Of a DNA stretch of 64,000 nt, positions 24,078-33,861 are shown in pieces. The notes under the pieces are model-generated. The model did no database searches. It was not told the DNA's origin and saw only the letters and a list, made by a program, of their open reading frames with translations. Positions within the stretch are counted from its first letter, which is position 1, and each line of letters starts with the position of its first letter. This DNA is from Methylovorus glucosotrophus. GTDB lineage: Bacteria > Pseudomonadota > Gammaproteobacteria > Burkholderiales > Methylophilaceae. The translations under genes and the position numbers were made by a program. The stretch covers positions 806,001 to 870,000 of the forward strand of contig NZ_VMSE01000001.1 of assembly GCF_009858335.1 (NCBI RefSeq). Direction: 5' to 3'.

Positions 24078-24767
24078 ATGCATAAAAAAATTCTGGTTTC
24101 TTTGCTGGCTTTACTGACACCCGTGGCTGCGATGGCCGAGGCGGGTGACTGGGTGGTACGCGCCCGTGCGGTGAATGTCAGCCCAAACGAAGATAGCAAG
24201 CTGGGCCGTACTGTAAACGGTATCGGCTTGGGCAATATCATGAGCCCAGGCGCCAAGCTCGAGGTGGATAGCAATACTATTCCTGAACTGGACATCTCTT
24301 ACTACTTCACCAAGCATATCGCTGCCGAGCTGATTCTGGCACTGGGTACACGTCACGATGTGAGTGTTCATGGGGATTCTGCTGGCGTAATTGGCAACCA
24401 GAAGCTGGGCTCGGTTAACTTGTTGCCGCCAACTTTGACCGTGCAATGGCACTTCCGGCCTGATCAGACATTTGATCCTTATGTCGGTGCTGGCTTGAAT
24501 TACACCGCCATGCTGGATCGCAATCTGCAGTTTTCTTCGGGTGCTACCGACGGCACCAAGATCAAGATTGATCGCGATAGCGTAGGAGCAGCGTTGCAGG
24601 CGGGTTTTGATATCAACCTGGAAGGTGGCTGGCTGATCAATGCCGATGTCAAATACCTCTGGATTGATACGGATGTGAAAATGCGCAACGGCAATCAATG
24701 GACCAAAATTGACAGTCTCGACATCAACCCATGGGTGGTCGGCATTGGCTTCGGCAAGAAGTTCTAA
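24078..24767 (+). CDS. ompW: OmpW-family outer-membrane protein
   Basis: The 229-residue protein has a signal peptide (MHKKILVSLLALLTPVAAMA) and then GDWVVRARAVNVSPNED, the OmpW entry strand. LDISYYFTKHIAAELILA, PTLTVQWHFRPDQTFDPYVGAGLNYT (within about residues 120-146) and a final strand PWVVGIGFGKKF complete the eight-stranded barrel. OmpW proteins form narrow hydrophobic channels of uncertain substrate. The ATG at 24078 follows GAGGGG; the frame extends to 24042. Confidence 0.92.
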   Translation: MHKKILVSLLALLTPVAAMAEAGDWVVRARAVNVSPNEDSKLGRTVNGIGLGNIMSPGAKLEVDSNTIPELDISYYFTKHIAAELILALGTRHDVSVHGDSAGVIGNQKLGSVNLLPPTLTVQWHFRPDQTFDPYVGAGLNYTAMLDRNLQFSSGATDGTKIKIDRDSVGAALQAGFDINLEGGWLINADVKYLWIDTDVKMRNGNQWTKIDSLDINPWVVGIGFGKKF

Positions 24768-24928
24768 TATAAAAAAACTTCACGCATGACATCAGCGGGG
24801 CGGGTGTTGCCTTTAAGTGACGCCCGTCACGATTTGCAAAAGCCTGACGCAAGGGGCCCTTTGGGCAAATCTGCACAAGTCTGGAATATGAATGTGTGAA
24901 AACTCATGTAGTAAAAAGGGTTTTTATG

Positions 24929-24958
24929 TTGTTCTGTAAAGCTGTTACAGAATATAAT
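24929..24958 (+). promoter_or_regulatory. Candidate ccoNOQP promoter with an internal operator-like palindrome
   Basis: TATAAT at 24953-24958 is a good -10 box, with a weak TTGTTC -35 at 24929-24934. The spacer is filled by a perfect inverted repeat, TTCTGTAA (24932-24939) and TTACAGAA (24945-24952), separated by five bases. A protein bound there would block the polymerase. I see no FNR-type TTGAT-N4-ATCAA site in the 234 bases before ccoN. Confidence 0.5.
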
Positions 24959-25001
24959 CGCAACTCTTTACTTTAGCGGTTTTTGATCGGGAGACGTAGT
25001 A

Positions 25002-26465
25002 ATGGCAACGGCGAGCGTCGCAACTTCTGGCGTCAATGTGAGTGCAGTGAGCGAACAATATAACTACGATGTTATTCGCAAATTCACCATCATGACGTTG
25101 GTATGGGGTGCGATAGGTATGTTTGTCGGGGTGTATATCGCCTCGGAACTGGCTTATCCCTTCCTCAATTTTGATATTCCTTACATTACCTTTGGTCGCT
25201 TGCGTCCTGTACACACAGGTGCTGTGATTTTCGGCTTTGGCGGTAGCGCGCTGTTTGCTACGTCTTACTATGTGGTTCAGCGTACCTGTCAGGCGCGCCT
25301 GTTCAGCGATGGCATGGCAAGCTTTACCTTCTGGGGCTGGCAAGCGATTATCGTCTGTGCTGCACTGGGTAACGTTCTGGGCTACAGCCAGGGCCGTGAA
25401 TATGCGGAAATGGAATGGCCGATCGACTTGATGATTGAAGTTGTCTGGGTAACCTACCTGATCATCTTCGTTGGCACCCTGATGAAGCGCAAGCAACCTC
25501 ATATCTACGTTGCCAACTGGTTCTACCTCGCATTCATCCTGGCAACTGCCTTGCTGCATACCTTTAACAACTTGGCCGTGCCTATCAGCCTGTTCTCCAT
25601 GAAGTCCTACAGCCTGTTCTCTGGCGCGCAGGATGCCATGACACAGTGGTGGTATGGCCACAATGCCGTGGGCTTCTTCCTGACGGCTGCTTTCCTTGGC
25701 ATGATGTACTACTTCGTGCCCAAGCAGGCCGGTCGCCCTGTTTACTCATACCGTCTGTCAGTGCTGCACTTCTGGGCGATCATCTTCCTGTACATGTGGG
25801 CCGGTGCGCACCACTTGCACTGGACGGCGATTCCTGACTGGACATCCACGCTGGCTGCCACGTTCTCCATCATGCTGTTGCTGCCATCCTGGGGCGGTAT
25901 GATCAACGGTATCCTGACGCTGTCCGGTGCCTGGGACAAGCTGCGTACTGATCCTGTGATGCGATTCCTGATTGTGGCGCTGTCGTTCTACGGCATGTCC
26001 ACCTTCGAAGGTCCGATGATGTCCCTGAAGGATGTAAACGCCCTGTCGCACTACACTGACTGGACCATCGGTCACGTGCACTCCGGTGCTCTGGGCTGGG
26101 TAGCCATGATTTCCTTCGGTTCGCTGTACCACCTGGCACCACGCCTGTGGAACACGCCTATGTATAGCCAAAAGCTGATCAACGTTCACTTCTGGCTGGC
26201 GACCATCGGTATCCTTCTGTACATCGTTGCCATGTGGATTTCCGGCATCATGCAAGGTCTGATGTGGCGTGCGTTTGATGATTTCGGCAACCTCCAGTAT
26301 TCCTTCGTGGAATCTGTTGCGGCAGCCCATCCTTTCTATGTCATGCGTGCATTGGGTGGTGCGTTCTTCCTGAGCGGTATGTTGTTGATGTGCTACAACA
26401 TGTACAAAACCATCCGCAAAGGCAGTACCGAGCAGCAGGTTGAGATCAGCCCAGTGGCTGCTTAA
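25002..26465 (+). CDS. ccoN: cbb3-type cytochrome c oxidase subunit I CcoN
   Basis: CcoN is the catalytic haem-copper subunit of the high-affinity cbb3 terminal oxidase. The 487-residue protein has about 12-14 transmembrane helices with family strings [55 protein letters not shown] and [17 protein letters not shown], in which the haem and CuB histidines lie. It is the first gene of ccoNOQP, 28 bases ahead of ccoO. A good ribosome site (GGGAGA) lies 12 bases before the ATG. Confidence 0.97.
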   Translation: MATASVATSGVNVSAVSEQYNYDVIRKFTIMTLVWGAIGMFVGVYIASELAYPFLNFDIPYITFGRLRPVHTGAVIFGFGGSALFATSYYVVQRTCQARLFSDGMASFTFWGWQAIIVCAALGNVLGYSQGREYAEMEWPIDLMIEVVWVTYLIIFVGTLMKRKQPHIYVANWFYLAFILATALLHTFNNLAVPISLFSMKSYSLFSGAQDAMTQWWYGHNAVGFFLTAAFLGMMYYFVPKQAGRPVYSYRLSVLHFWAIIFLYMWAGAHHLHWTAIPDWTSTLAATFSIMLLLPSWGGMINGILTLSGAWDKLRTDPVMRFLIVALSFYGMSTFEGPMMSLKDVNALSHYTDWTIGHVHSGALGWVAMISFGSLYHLAPRLWNTPMYSQKLINVHFWLATIGILLYIVAMWISGIMQGLMWRAFDDFGNLQYSFVESVAAAHPFYVMRALGGAFFLSGMLLMCYNMYKTIRKGSTEQQVEISPVAA

Positions 26466-26492
26466 TACGGAATAGAGGGTATTGGAGTCAAA

Positions 26493-27227
26493 ATGAAACA
26501 CGATAATATTGAGCGCAACCTAGGCATCCTGCTGGTACTGACTATGCTGGCTATCAGTGCTGGCGGCCTGGTTGAGATTGTTCCCCTGTTTTTTATCAAG
26601 GAAACGGTTGAGAAGGTAGAGGGTGTTCGTCCTTATAGTCCTCTTGAACTGCGTGGCCGCGATATCTATGTGCGTGAAGGTTGCTATTTGTGCCACTCGC
26701 AAATGATTCGCCCATTCCGCGATGAAGCGCTGCGTTATGGTCACTACTCGCTGGCTGCCGAGTCCAAGTACGATCACCCGTTCCAATGGGGTTCCAAGCG
26801 TACTGGTCCAGATCTGGCCCGCGTTGGTGGCAAATATTCGAATGACTGGCAAACCCAGCATTTGAATGCGCCTCGCTCGCTGGTGCCACAGTCGGTGATG
26901 CCTAACTATCCATGGCTGCTGAAGACCGATCTCGATTATTCCGATATCGAGTTGCGCATGAAAGCCTTGCGTACGACTGGCGTGCCTTACTCCCTCACTC
27001 AGGCCGAATACGACCGTAATGTGAAGGAGTTTGGTGAAGACGTTGCCAAGAGCCTGCATATTCCTGATGCTGAAAAGAATCTGGTAGCGCAGGCCCAGCT
27101 GGGTAACTACGACACGGATCCTGGCAAGTTGAGTGAAATGGATGCCCTGGTGTCTTACCTTCAGGTGCTGGGTACCATGGTCGACTTCAAGAAATACGAC
27201 GACGATTACTTCGTTAAATTCCGTTAA
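26493..27227 (+). CDS. ccoO: cbb3-type cytochrome c oxidase subunit II CcoO
   Basis: CcoO is the membrane-anchored monohaem cytochrome c of the oxidase. The 244-residue protein has one N-terminal helix ([20 protein letters not shown]) and a single haem c site, CYLCH at 64-68, with [18 protein letters not shown] after it. [18 protein letters not shown] sequence ([20 protein letters not shown]) and the methionine ligand region SVMPNYPWL follow. Gene order and spacing are standard. Confidence 0.97.
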   Translation: MKHDNIERNLGILLVLTMLAISAGGLVEIVPLFFIKETVEKVEGVRPYSPLELRGRDIYVREGCYLCHSQMIRPFRDEALRYGHYSLAAESKYDHPFQWGSKRTGPDLARVGGKYSNDWQTQHLNAPRSLVPQSVMPNYPWLLKTDLDYSDIELRMKALRTTGVPYSLTQAEYDRNVKEFGEDVAKSLHIPDAEKNLVAQAQLGNYDTDPGKLSEMDALVSYLQVLGTMVDFKKYDDDYFVKFR

Positions 27228-27245
27228 TAGACTGCAAGAGGCTTC

Positions 27246-27410
27246 ATGATGGAATGGTTGATGTGGTTTACCAAGTTTGAGAATACCAAGCCGGTTTCAT
27301 TGGTTATTTTCTTTGTCCTGTTCTGCGGGGTCATGGTCTACCTTTACGGTAGCCGTTCCCGCGGCGAGAAGCTGGAAAACTTCAAGAACATTCCTCTGCA
27401 AGACGATTAG
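27246..27410 (+). CDS. ccoQ: cbb3-type oxidase small subunit CcoQ
   Basis: This 54-codon gene encodes MMEWLMWFTKFENTKPVSLV followed by a single membrane helix (VIFFVLFCGVMVYLYG) and a short polar tail SRSRGEKLENF. The length, single helix and position between ccoO and ccoP identify CcoQ, which stabilises the oxidase. The start is 18 bases after the ccoO stop; an adjacent second ATG could also be used. Confidence 0.92.
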   Translation: MMEWLMWFTKFENTKPVSLVIFFVLFCGVMVYLYGSRSRGEKLENFKNIPLQDD

Positions 27411-27428
27411 ATTTAATTAGGACGAATC

Positions 27429-28367
27429 ATGAGTCAGGACAAAATCAAGACACCGACCACCACAGGACACGTGTGGGACGACGATCTTCAGGAGCTTACC
27501 AATCCATTGCCTAACTGGTGGGTATGGGGTTTCTACATTACGTTTGTATTCACCATTGTGTACTGGCTGTTTTACCCAGCCTGGCCGATTGGTCATACCT
27601 ACACCAAGGGTATCCCTGGCTGGAACAGCATTACCTACACGGCTACAACAGTGGATGGCAAGGAAGTAGAGAAAACCACGCACTGGAACATGCGCTCCAA
27701 GTTCATGCATGAAATGAATGAACAGCAAGCCGAGCAAAAGAAATGGTTCGACAAGGTAGCGGGTGCTTCTTATGAAGATGTATCCAAGGATGCTGACCTG
27801 ATGCAGTTCGTTAACTCGGCCGGTAAGACCCTGTTTTCGGACAACTGCGCACCATGTCACCAATCTGGTGGTCAGGGTAAAGTCGGCTTCTCGCCCAACC
27901 TGACCGATGACCACTGGCAATATGGTGGTACCTATGACCAGATTCACACCACGATTGTGGGTGGTCGTCGCGGTTATATGCCTCCTTTCAAGGAAGTCTT
28001 GAATGATCAGCAGATTACCCAGTTGGCCAATTATGTATTGAGCCTGTCTGGCGAACCGCATGATGAAACGGCTGCCGCTGCTGGTGCCAATATTTTCAAG
28101 GGCGACTCTGCTGCTTGTTACTACTGCCATGGTGCTGATGCCAAAGGCCGCATCGAGCTGGGTTCAGCCAACCTGACAGACAAGATCTGGTTATGGGCCG
28201 ATGTGCCTGCAGCCAAGGATGCAGCAGCCAAGCTGGATGCCGTCAAGCATGTGATTTCGGGTGGTCTGGACCGTGGTGTGATGCCTAACTGGGATCACCG
28301 CCTGAAGCCTGAGCAGATCAAACTGTTGACCGTGTACGTGCACGATAGTCTGGGTGGCGGTAAGTAA
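27429..28367 (+). CDS. ccoP: cbb3-type cytochrome c oxidase subunit III CcoP
   Basis: CcoP is the dihaem cytochrome c that receives electrons. The 312-residue protein has VWDDDLQELTNPLPNWW at about 18-34, a membrane helix (WVWGFYITFVFTIVYWLFY), and two haem c sites, CAPCH at 140-144 and CYYCH at 230-234, each with a downstream methionine region (YMPPFKEVL and VMPNWDHRL). It begins 18 bases after ccoQ and is followed by a terminator-like hairpin before ccoG. Confidence 0.97.
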   Translation: MSQDKIKTPTTTGHVWDDDLQELTNPLPNWWVWGFYITFVFTIVYWLFYPAWPIGHTYTKGIPGWNSITYTATTVDGKEVEKTTHWNMRSKFMHEMNEQQAEQKKWFDKVAGASYEDVSKDADLMQFVNSAGKTLFSDNCAPCHQSGGQGKVGFSPNLTDDHWQYGGTYDQIHTTIVGGRRGYMPPFKEVLNDQQITQLANYVLSLSGEPHDETAAAAGANIFKGDSAACYYCHGADAKGRIELGSANLTDKIWLWADVPAAKDAAAKLDAVKHVISGGLDRGVMPNWDHRLKPEQIKLLTVYVHDSLGGGK

Positions 28368-28409
28368 TACGTTTTACTCCAAGTACCATCTGAACGATGC
28401 AACTTAATC

Positions 28410-28447
28410 AAAGGCTCACGCCCTAATGTGGGCCTTTGTCGTTTTTT
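28410..28447 (+). terminator. Terminator between ccoP and ccoG
   Basis: AAAGGC and CAC pair with GTG and GCCTTT with single-base bulges on each side (28410-28437), followed by GTCGTTTTTT. It could end or reduce transcripts after ccoNOQP. ccoG starts 34 bases downstream, so partial read-through is likely. Confidence 0.65.
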
Positions 28448-28480
28448 AGCGGTAATTTTCAAAGCGAGTCAGAAACAGCC

Positions 28481-29905
28481 ATGGAAGCAAGCAAAGCTAG
28501 TCAATCTGCCCTTTACGCCAAGCACATTCCCATTTTCACGCGCTCGGTAAAAGGCAAATACCGCAACTTCAAGACCGCGGTCATGATCGTGGCGTATAGC
28601 GTTTACTTCCTGCTGCCGTGGATGCCCTGGGAGCGCGCCAGCTCCCCTAGTCAGGCCTTGCTGTTTGACCTGAGCACCCGCCGGTTTTTTATTTTTGACC
28701 TGATTGTTTACCCGCAGGATATCTTCTGGCTGGCGATGTTATTGTTCATCGCGGCTGCCTTGCTGTTTTTTGCCACTGGCCTGATAGGCCGTGCCTGGTG
28801 CGGTTACTTCTGTTTTCAGACCTTGTGGACTGATCTTTTCATCATGGTGGAAAAGGCCATTCAGGGGGAGCGTCCTGCGCGCTTGCGTTTATACAAGCAA
28901 CCCTGGAATGCAGAAAAAATTCTCAAGATAGGCTCATCGCATTTCCTGATGCTGCTTATTTCCTTCTGGACGGCATTTACCTTTGCCGCTTACTTCAATT
29001 ACGCTCCGGATTTTCTGGTCAACCTGTTTACGGGGCATGCCGCAGATGCCGCCTATATCACGGTAGCCGCCTTAACAGTGACTACCTATGTGGCTGCTGG
29101 CCTGTTACGTGAAAATATCTGTACGCTGGCTTGTCCGTATGCGCGTTTCCAGGGCGTAATGTATGAGCCAGATACCTTGGCGGTGAGTTACGACGCCAAA
29201 CGTGGCGAAGGCTTGGCTGGGCGCACGCTGCCGATCGCGGGCTTGAAAACCCGCGAAGAGCGCCAGGCCAAAGGCCATGGCGATTGCATTGATTGTGGCT
29301 TCTGCGTGCAGGTTTGCCCCACAGGCATTGATATCCGTAATGGCTTGCAATACCAGTGTATTTCCTGCGGCCTGTGTATTGATGCCTGCAACAACATCAT
29401 GGACTCGGTTGGCTATCCGCGAGGTCTGATTCGTTATGACTCCGAGAAAAACCTGGCAGATGCAACGCCACATGCTCCGCGTCTGGAGTGGAAGCGCCTG
29501 AAAGTCCTGGGCTATGCCGTTGCGATTGTAGTGATGACCGGGACGCTTTTTTACAATATCGGCACCCGTACCAATGTCGAAGTGTCTGTACAACAGGTAC
29601 GGCAACCCATGTTCATCATGTTGTCGGATGGCAGTTTCCGTAACCGCTATCAGATTCATATCGTCAACAAGACCGAGCACGACGAGACATACAAGATCAG
29701 TGTCAGCGGAATACCGGCAGATGCGCTGGATATGGGGAATATTCCCCAAGTGCATGTGCGTGCGGGCAAGGATTTGACGGTGAACGCCAAGGTCAATCTT
29801 GAGCATGAGCTGGCCGAGCGGACTAAGACATTTAACTTTGTCGTTCAGCCGCAGACGGCCGGTGCTGAAACCATCACTCTTCCTACCAACTTCAACAGTA
29901 AGTGA
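28481..29905 (+). CDS. ccoG: cbb3 oxidase assembly ferredoxin-like protein CcoG (FixG/RdxA)
   Basis: CcoG is a membrane iron-sulfur protein that takes part in copper reduction during cbb3 oxidase assembly. The 474-residue protein has five membrane helices and the motifs CGYFCFQTLW, CTLACPYARFQG, CIDCGFCVQVCPTGIDI and CISCGLCIDACNN, the last two being 4Fe-4S sites. The C-terminal third is an Ig-like periplasmic domain. I use the ATG at 28481; the frame can start at a TTG at 28436, inside the terminator hairpin, which is unlikely. Confidence 0.94.
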   Translation: MEASKASQSALYAKHIPIFTRSVKGKYRNFKTAVMIVAYSVYFLLPWMPWERASSPSQALLFDLSTRRFFIFDLIVYPQDIFWLAMLLFIAAALLFFATGLIGRAWCGYFCFQTLWTDLFIMVEKAIQGERPARLRLYKQPWNAEKILKIGSSHFLMLLISFWTAFTFAAYFNYAPDFLVNLFTGHAADAAYITVAALTVTTYVAAGLLRENICTLACPYARFQGVMYEPDTLAVSYDAKRGEGLAGRTLPIAGLKTREERQAKGHGDCIDCGFCVQVCPTGIDIRNGLQYQCISCGLCIDACNNIMDSVGYPRGLIRYDSEKNLADATPHAPRLEWKRLKVLGYAVAIVVMTGTLFYNIGTRTNVEVSVQQVRQPMFIMLSDGSFRNRYQIHIVNKTEHDETYKISVSGIPADALDMGNIPQVHVRAGKDLTVNAKVNLEHELAERTKTFNFVVQPQTAGAETITLPTNFNSK

Positions 29906-29913
29906 GTTAATCC

Positions 29914-30714
29914 GTGAATTTGTTTGTCTTGCCGCAGGTGTCCATGACGGAAACCCTGTTTGGCGGGTTGCTACTGGCGGCCCTGTTGTTTTTTGTCAGT
30001 CGACGCCTGGGCTTGCCTAATTTCTGGGCGGGCATTCTGAGTGGTGCTTTGCCATTTTTGCTGTATCTGGCCTATAGCCAGCAGCACTGGACTGGCGGAG
30101 ATGTGCTGGCAATCCACTTTGCGGTTTATCTGGCGAATGCGGGGCTACTGATGGTGTTCGGTGGCATGCAGCAGAAAAAGCAGAAGCTGCACTGGGCGCC
30201 GCGACTCATCATCGGGTTTTTTATTGGCCTGGTCGTGCTGAATGCCGTGTTGTTATCCATTTCCAGCCGTGGCTTGCCGGATAGCATCAGCAACCTGTTC
30301 TTGCCGCACCCGGCCAATGAAACAGTGCATACCGCCTTTCCTGGCCTCATTCCTCATGATCGCAACAAACTTTACGAGCCGCATCTTGCCAGACTTGAGC
30401 AGCAGCGTCATCTCGGCTGGAAAATTGGCATTGAGGGCTGGGATACCATGAGAAGCAAGACTCCCTCGACTATTACTCTCAAGCTTGATGATGCCCAAGG
30501 CGCTGGCATTGCCGGTGCGGAAGTGACGATGGGTTTGTGGCGTATGGCCAATAGCCGTGATGATCAGAAGTTTACCTTGTCCGAAGTGAGCCCCGGCGTT
30601 TATCAGACCACGATGACATTGAATGACTCTGGCCGATGGATACTGGATCTCTATATCCAGCATGGTGAAGATACCTACATCAAGCAGCAAACCCTTTACA
30701 TCGATGGCGATTAA
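29914..30714 (+). CDS. FixH-family protein with extra N-terminal membrane helices
   Basis: The C-terminal half (from about residue 90) is FixH-like: a membrane helix (LIIGFFIGLVVLNAVLLSIS), then a periplasmic beta domain with VTMGLWRMANSRDD and VSPGVYQTTMTL. The N-terminal 90 residues add about three membrane helices (TLFGGLLLAALLFFV, FWAGILSGALPFLLYLAY, HFAVYLANAGLLMVFGG), which ordinary FixH lacks. At 266 residues it is well over the usual length. FixH acts in cbb3 oxidase maturation. It sits between ccoG and ccoI, ten bases from the latter. The GTG at 29914 or the ATG at 29944 (CAGGT upstream) may be the start. Confidence 0.82.
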   Translation: MNLFVLPQVSMTETLFGGLLLAALLFFVSRRLGLPNFWAGILSGALPFLLYLAYSQQHWTGGDVLAIHFAVYLANAGLLMVFGGMQQKKQKLHWAPRLIIGFFIGLVVLNAVLLSISSRGLPDSISNLFLPHPANETVHTAFPGLIPHDRNKLYEPHLARLEQQRHLGWKIGIEGWDTMRSKTPSTITLKLDDAQGAGIAGAEVTMGLWRMANSRDDQKFTLSEVSPGVYQTTMTLNDSGRWILDLYIQHGEDTYIKQQTLYIDGD

Positions 30715-30723
30715 GCTGCGCGT

Positions 30724-33132
30724 ATGACGGACGTGGTGGATTGCTATCATTGCGGCTTGCCCGTGATGACGGGCGAGCGTTATGCGCTTGATGTATTGGG
30801 CGCGCGCCGTCGCCTTTGTTGTCACGGTTGCCAGGCGGTGGCGAGTTCGATTGTCGAAAATGGACTGGAAGATTATTACCGTTATCGCACCGAACTTCCC
30901 AAAACTGCCGAAGAACTGGTTCCCGATGAGCTGCGCAAGCTCTCCCTGTATGATCATCCCGATGTGCAGAAAAGCTTTGTCCATGAGGCAGGTTCTTTAA
31001 AAGAAGCGGCTCTCATCATCGAGGGCATTACCTGCGCGGCCTGTATCTGGTTGAATGAGCGCCATCTGCAGCAATTGCCCGGTGTGCAAAGTGTCTCTTT
31101 CAACTACGCATCGCAGCGCGCCCGTATCAGCTGGGATGACAGCAAGATTCATCTGAGCGAAATCCTCGCCGAAATCCGCAAGCTGGGCTATCACGCCCAT
31201 CCCTTCAGTGCCCAGCAGCAGGATGAAGTCCGCCAGCAGCAGAAAAAACGCGATTTTCGTCGCTTGGCAGTGGCCGGGCTGTCTGCCGGGCAGGTCATGA
31301 TGATCGCCGTGGCCCTGTATGCCGGACCTGCACAGGGGCTGGAGCCTGCTACTGCCCAGATTCTGCGGTGGTTCAGCCTGCTGATGAGCGTGCCGGCCAT
31401 GACCTATGCTGCGTGGCCATTCTATCGCGCTGCCTGGCGCAGTATTGCCAATCGCAGCCCAGGCATGGATGTACCGATTGTGCTGGGGCTGTTGACCGGG
31501 TTTGCTGGCAGCATATGGGCCACTTTGCAGGGGCATGGCGTAGTGTATTACGACACCCTGACCATGCTGATTTTCTTTCTGTTATCCACGCGCTATCTGG
31601 AACGAAATGCCCGGCTGAAATCCATAGAGGCAGCAGAAAATCTGCTCAGACTGGCGCCTGCCATGGCGACGCGTTTGCGCGGGCAGGAGCAGGAAATCGT
31701 GCCGGTGGTGGAACTGAAAACCGGAGACCATATACTGGCGCGTCCGGGAGAATCCGTGGCAGCCGATGGCGTGGTGATCGAGGGTGAAAGCAGTGCAGAC
31801 GAATCTTTGCTGAGTGGCGAAAGCAAGCCGGTTCACAAAACGATGGGTCATACCGTTTACGCGGGCAGCATCAATTATGAGAGCCCGCTCGTCATTGAAG
31901 TGACCGGTGTGGGCGAGAACACCATGCTGGCAGGTATTTCCCGCTTGCTGGACCGCGCGCAAGCTGAAAAACCTAGGCTAGCGCATGTGGCCGATTGTGT
32001 TGCAGCCTACTTTACAACGGCGCTGCTGCTGGCGGTTATTCTGATTGCCTGGATCTGGTGGCGTATCGACCCAGAGCGCACGCTGGATATCGTGCTGGCG
32101 GTGTTGGTGGTGAGCTGCCCTTGCGCGCTTTCACTGGCGGCCCCCGCGGCATTTGCCGCTGCGGGTTCGCATCTGGTGAGTCGCGGGGTTTTGTTCACGC
32201 GTGGACATGCGCTGGAAACCCTGGCCCGGGCCACGCATTTTGTCTTCGATAAAACGGGCACGTTGACCATGGGCAAGCCCGTGCTGGTGCATACACAGTG
32301 TTATGCCGATATGGACGCGCAAACTTGCCTGCGCATCGCCGCCAGCCTGGAAAAAAGTTCTGAACACCCGCTGGCGCGCAGTTTTATTGAAGCGATTCAG
32401 GCGCAGCCCTTATTCACGGTGACTGACAATGCCAATATTCCCGGGCAGGGTGTGGTGGGTGAGATTGAGGGAGAGCGTTACAGCTTGGGTAATGTGCGCC
32501 TTAATCCTGCGGCGGCAGGCATACAACTGCCACTGGATGAATATCCAGCAGGGGCTTCGGTTGTCTGGCTGAGTGACAGTCGTCAATTGCTGGCCGCCTT
32601 TGTGCTGGCGGATCAGCCACGTCCTGAGGCGGATTTGCTGATACAGCGCCTGCTCAATCAACGCCTGCGGGTGTCGATATTCAGCGGGGATGCCAAGGCC
32701 TCGGTGGATTATTTTGCCGATGAAATGGGCGTGACAGACCGACGCGCTGAAATGTCGCCGCAAATGAAATTGCAGGCCCTGCAGGCATTGCAGGAGCAGG
32801 GCGAAGTGGTGGTCATGGTGGGCGATGGCATTAACGATGCGCCTGTGCTGGCCGGTGCGCAGGTTTCGATTGCCATGGGTAGCGGTACCCAAATGGCTAG
32901 AGCCAGCGGGGATATTGTGTTGCTGACAGAACACATGTCGGAAATTGAACATGCCTTACAAACCAGTCGGTTCGGCATACAGATCATTCGCCAGAATTTT
33001 GCCTGGGCCCTGGCCTACAACCTGGTCGCCTTGCCCTTTGCGGCCAGTGGGTTGCTGTCGCCATGGATGGCTGCGATTGGCATGTCCATCAGCTCGCTGA
33101 TCGTGGTGATCAATGCCTTACGCCTTCGGTAG
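30724..33132 (+). CDS. ccoI: Copper-transporting P-type ATPase CcoI for cbb3 oxidase
   Basis: CcoI delivers copper for the CuB centre of cbb3 oxidase. The 802-residue protein has a cysteine-rich N-terminus (CYHCG, CCHGC), a heavy-metal domain with GITCAACIW, the membrane CPC at 465-467, the phosphorylation site DKTGT at 509-513 and the hinge GDGINDAPVLAGA. The CcoI/FixI identity is supported by the ccoG-fixH neighbours. The usual tiny partner gene ccoS is not visible in the 226 bases downstream. Confidence 0.94.
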   Translation: MTDVVDCYHCGLPVMTGERYALDVLGARRRLCCHGCQAVASSIVENGLEDYYRYRTELPKTAEELVPDELRKLSLYDHPDVQKSFVHEAGSLKEAALIIEGITCAACIWLNERHLQQLPGVQSVSFNYASQRARISWDDSKIHLSEILAEIRKLGYHAHPFSAQQQDEVRQQQKKRDFRRLAVAGLSAGQVMMIAVALYAGPAQGLEPATAQILRWFSLLMSVPAMTYAAWPFYRAAWRSIANRSPGMDVPIVLGLLTGFAGSIWATLQGHGVVYYDTLTMLIFFLLSTRYLERNARLKSIEAAENLLRLAPAMATRLRGQEQEIVPVVELKTGDHILARPGESVAADGVVIEGESSADESLLSGESKPVHKTMGHTVYAGSINYESPLVIEVTGVGENTMLAGISRLLDRAQAEKPRLAHVADCVAAYFTTALLLAVILIAWIWWRIDPERTLDIVLAVLVVSCPCALSLAAPAAFAAAGSHLVSRGVLFTRGHALETLARATHFVFDKTGTLTMGKPVLVHTQCYADMDAQTCLRIAASLEKSSEHPLARSFIEAIQAQPLFTVTDNANIPGQGVVGEIEGERYSLGNVRLNPAAAGIQLPLDEYPAGASVVWLSDSRQLLAAFVLADQPRPEADLLIQRLLNQRLRVSIFSGDAKASVDYFADEMGVTDRRAEMSPQMKLQALQALQEQGEVVVMVGDGINDAPVLAGAQVSIAMGSGTQMARASGDIVLLTEHMSEIEHALQTSRFGIQIIRQNFAWALAYNLVALPFAASGLLSPWMAAIGMSISSLIVVINALRLR

Positions 33133-33358
33133 CTTTGTTCAGGATATGCTTGTTTTATCAGGCGCTTGTCCGGAATTCATCGCGACCCCATCCCTTGCCT
33201 GATCTTAGCAGGAATGATTGCTATTGGTGTTATTGTTACAAAATCCATTTATAAACAATAAGATAGTGAATTTTTCCGAGTGCTTTTTTAAGCTTTTTAC
33301 GTTATCATCCACCCCAATGTTATGCTTTGCATGATGCAAATTTGGAATGGAGGCTGGT

Positions 33359-33844
33359 ATGAAAGGTGATAAAAAAATAGTCGGGATACTGAATGACTTG
33401 CTCGCGGGCGAGTTGACTGCGGTCGATCAGTATCTGATTCATGGCGAGATGTATGCGGATTTTGGTTTGCAGCAACTGGCGGATAAAAGCTTGCATGAAT
33501 CCGAGCATGAGCGCTCCCATGCGCGCGCCATCATTCAGCGCATCCTCTTTCTCGAAGGCAAGCCCAATCTCGAGAAGCGCGACCCGCTGAACATCGGCAA
33601 GTCTATTCCCGACATGCTCAAATCCGACCTGGCTCTTGAATACCATGTGGTGGGCTCGCTGAAAAAGGCGATGGCAGAGTGCGAAAAAGCACAGGATTAT
33701 GTCACGCGCGACATGCTGCTGACCCAACTCGACGATACCGAAATGGACCATGCGTACTGGCTTGAACAGCAATTGCGCCTGATCAATCTGGTCGGTCTGG
33801 AAAACTACCTGCAAAGCCAGATGAAGACATCTGGTGCGGTTTGA
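33359..33844 (+). CDS. bfr: Bacterioferritin subunit with ferroxidase centre, lacking the haem methionine
   Basis: The 161-residue protein aligns to E. coli Bfr along its length. Ferroxidase ligands E18, E51, H54, E94 and, in DDTEMDHAYW, the equivalents of E127 and H130 are all present. The residue that should be haem-ligating Met52 is Arg. It therefore looks like the iron-oxidising subunit of a two-subunit bacterioferritin. The ATG at 33359 has TGGAGG six bases upstream; the frame extends to 33347. It lies 17 bases before the second bfr gene, so both subunits should be made together. Confidence 0.93.
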   Translation: MKGDKKIVGILNDLLAGELTAVDQYLIHGEMYADFGLQQLADKSLHESEHERSHARAIIQRILFLEGKPNLEKRDPLNIGKSIPDMLKSDLALEYHVVGSLKKAMAECEKAQDYVTRDMLLTQLDDTEMDHAYWLEQQLRLINLVGLENYLQSQMKTSGAV

Positions 33845-33861
33845 GCGTGAAGGAGTAAAAG

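Noticed and set aside
24934..24950. LexA-type SOS box before ccoN
   Set aside because: The spacing between CTGT and ACAG is nine bases, not eight, and cco genes are not SOS genes.
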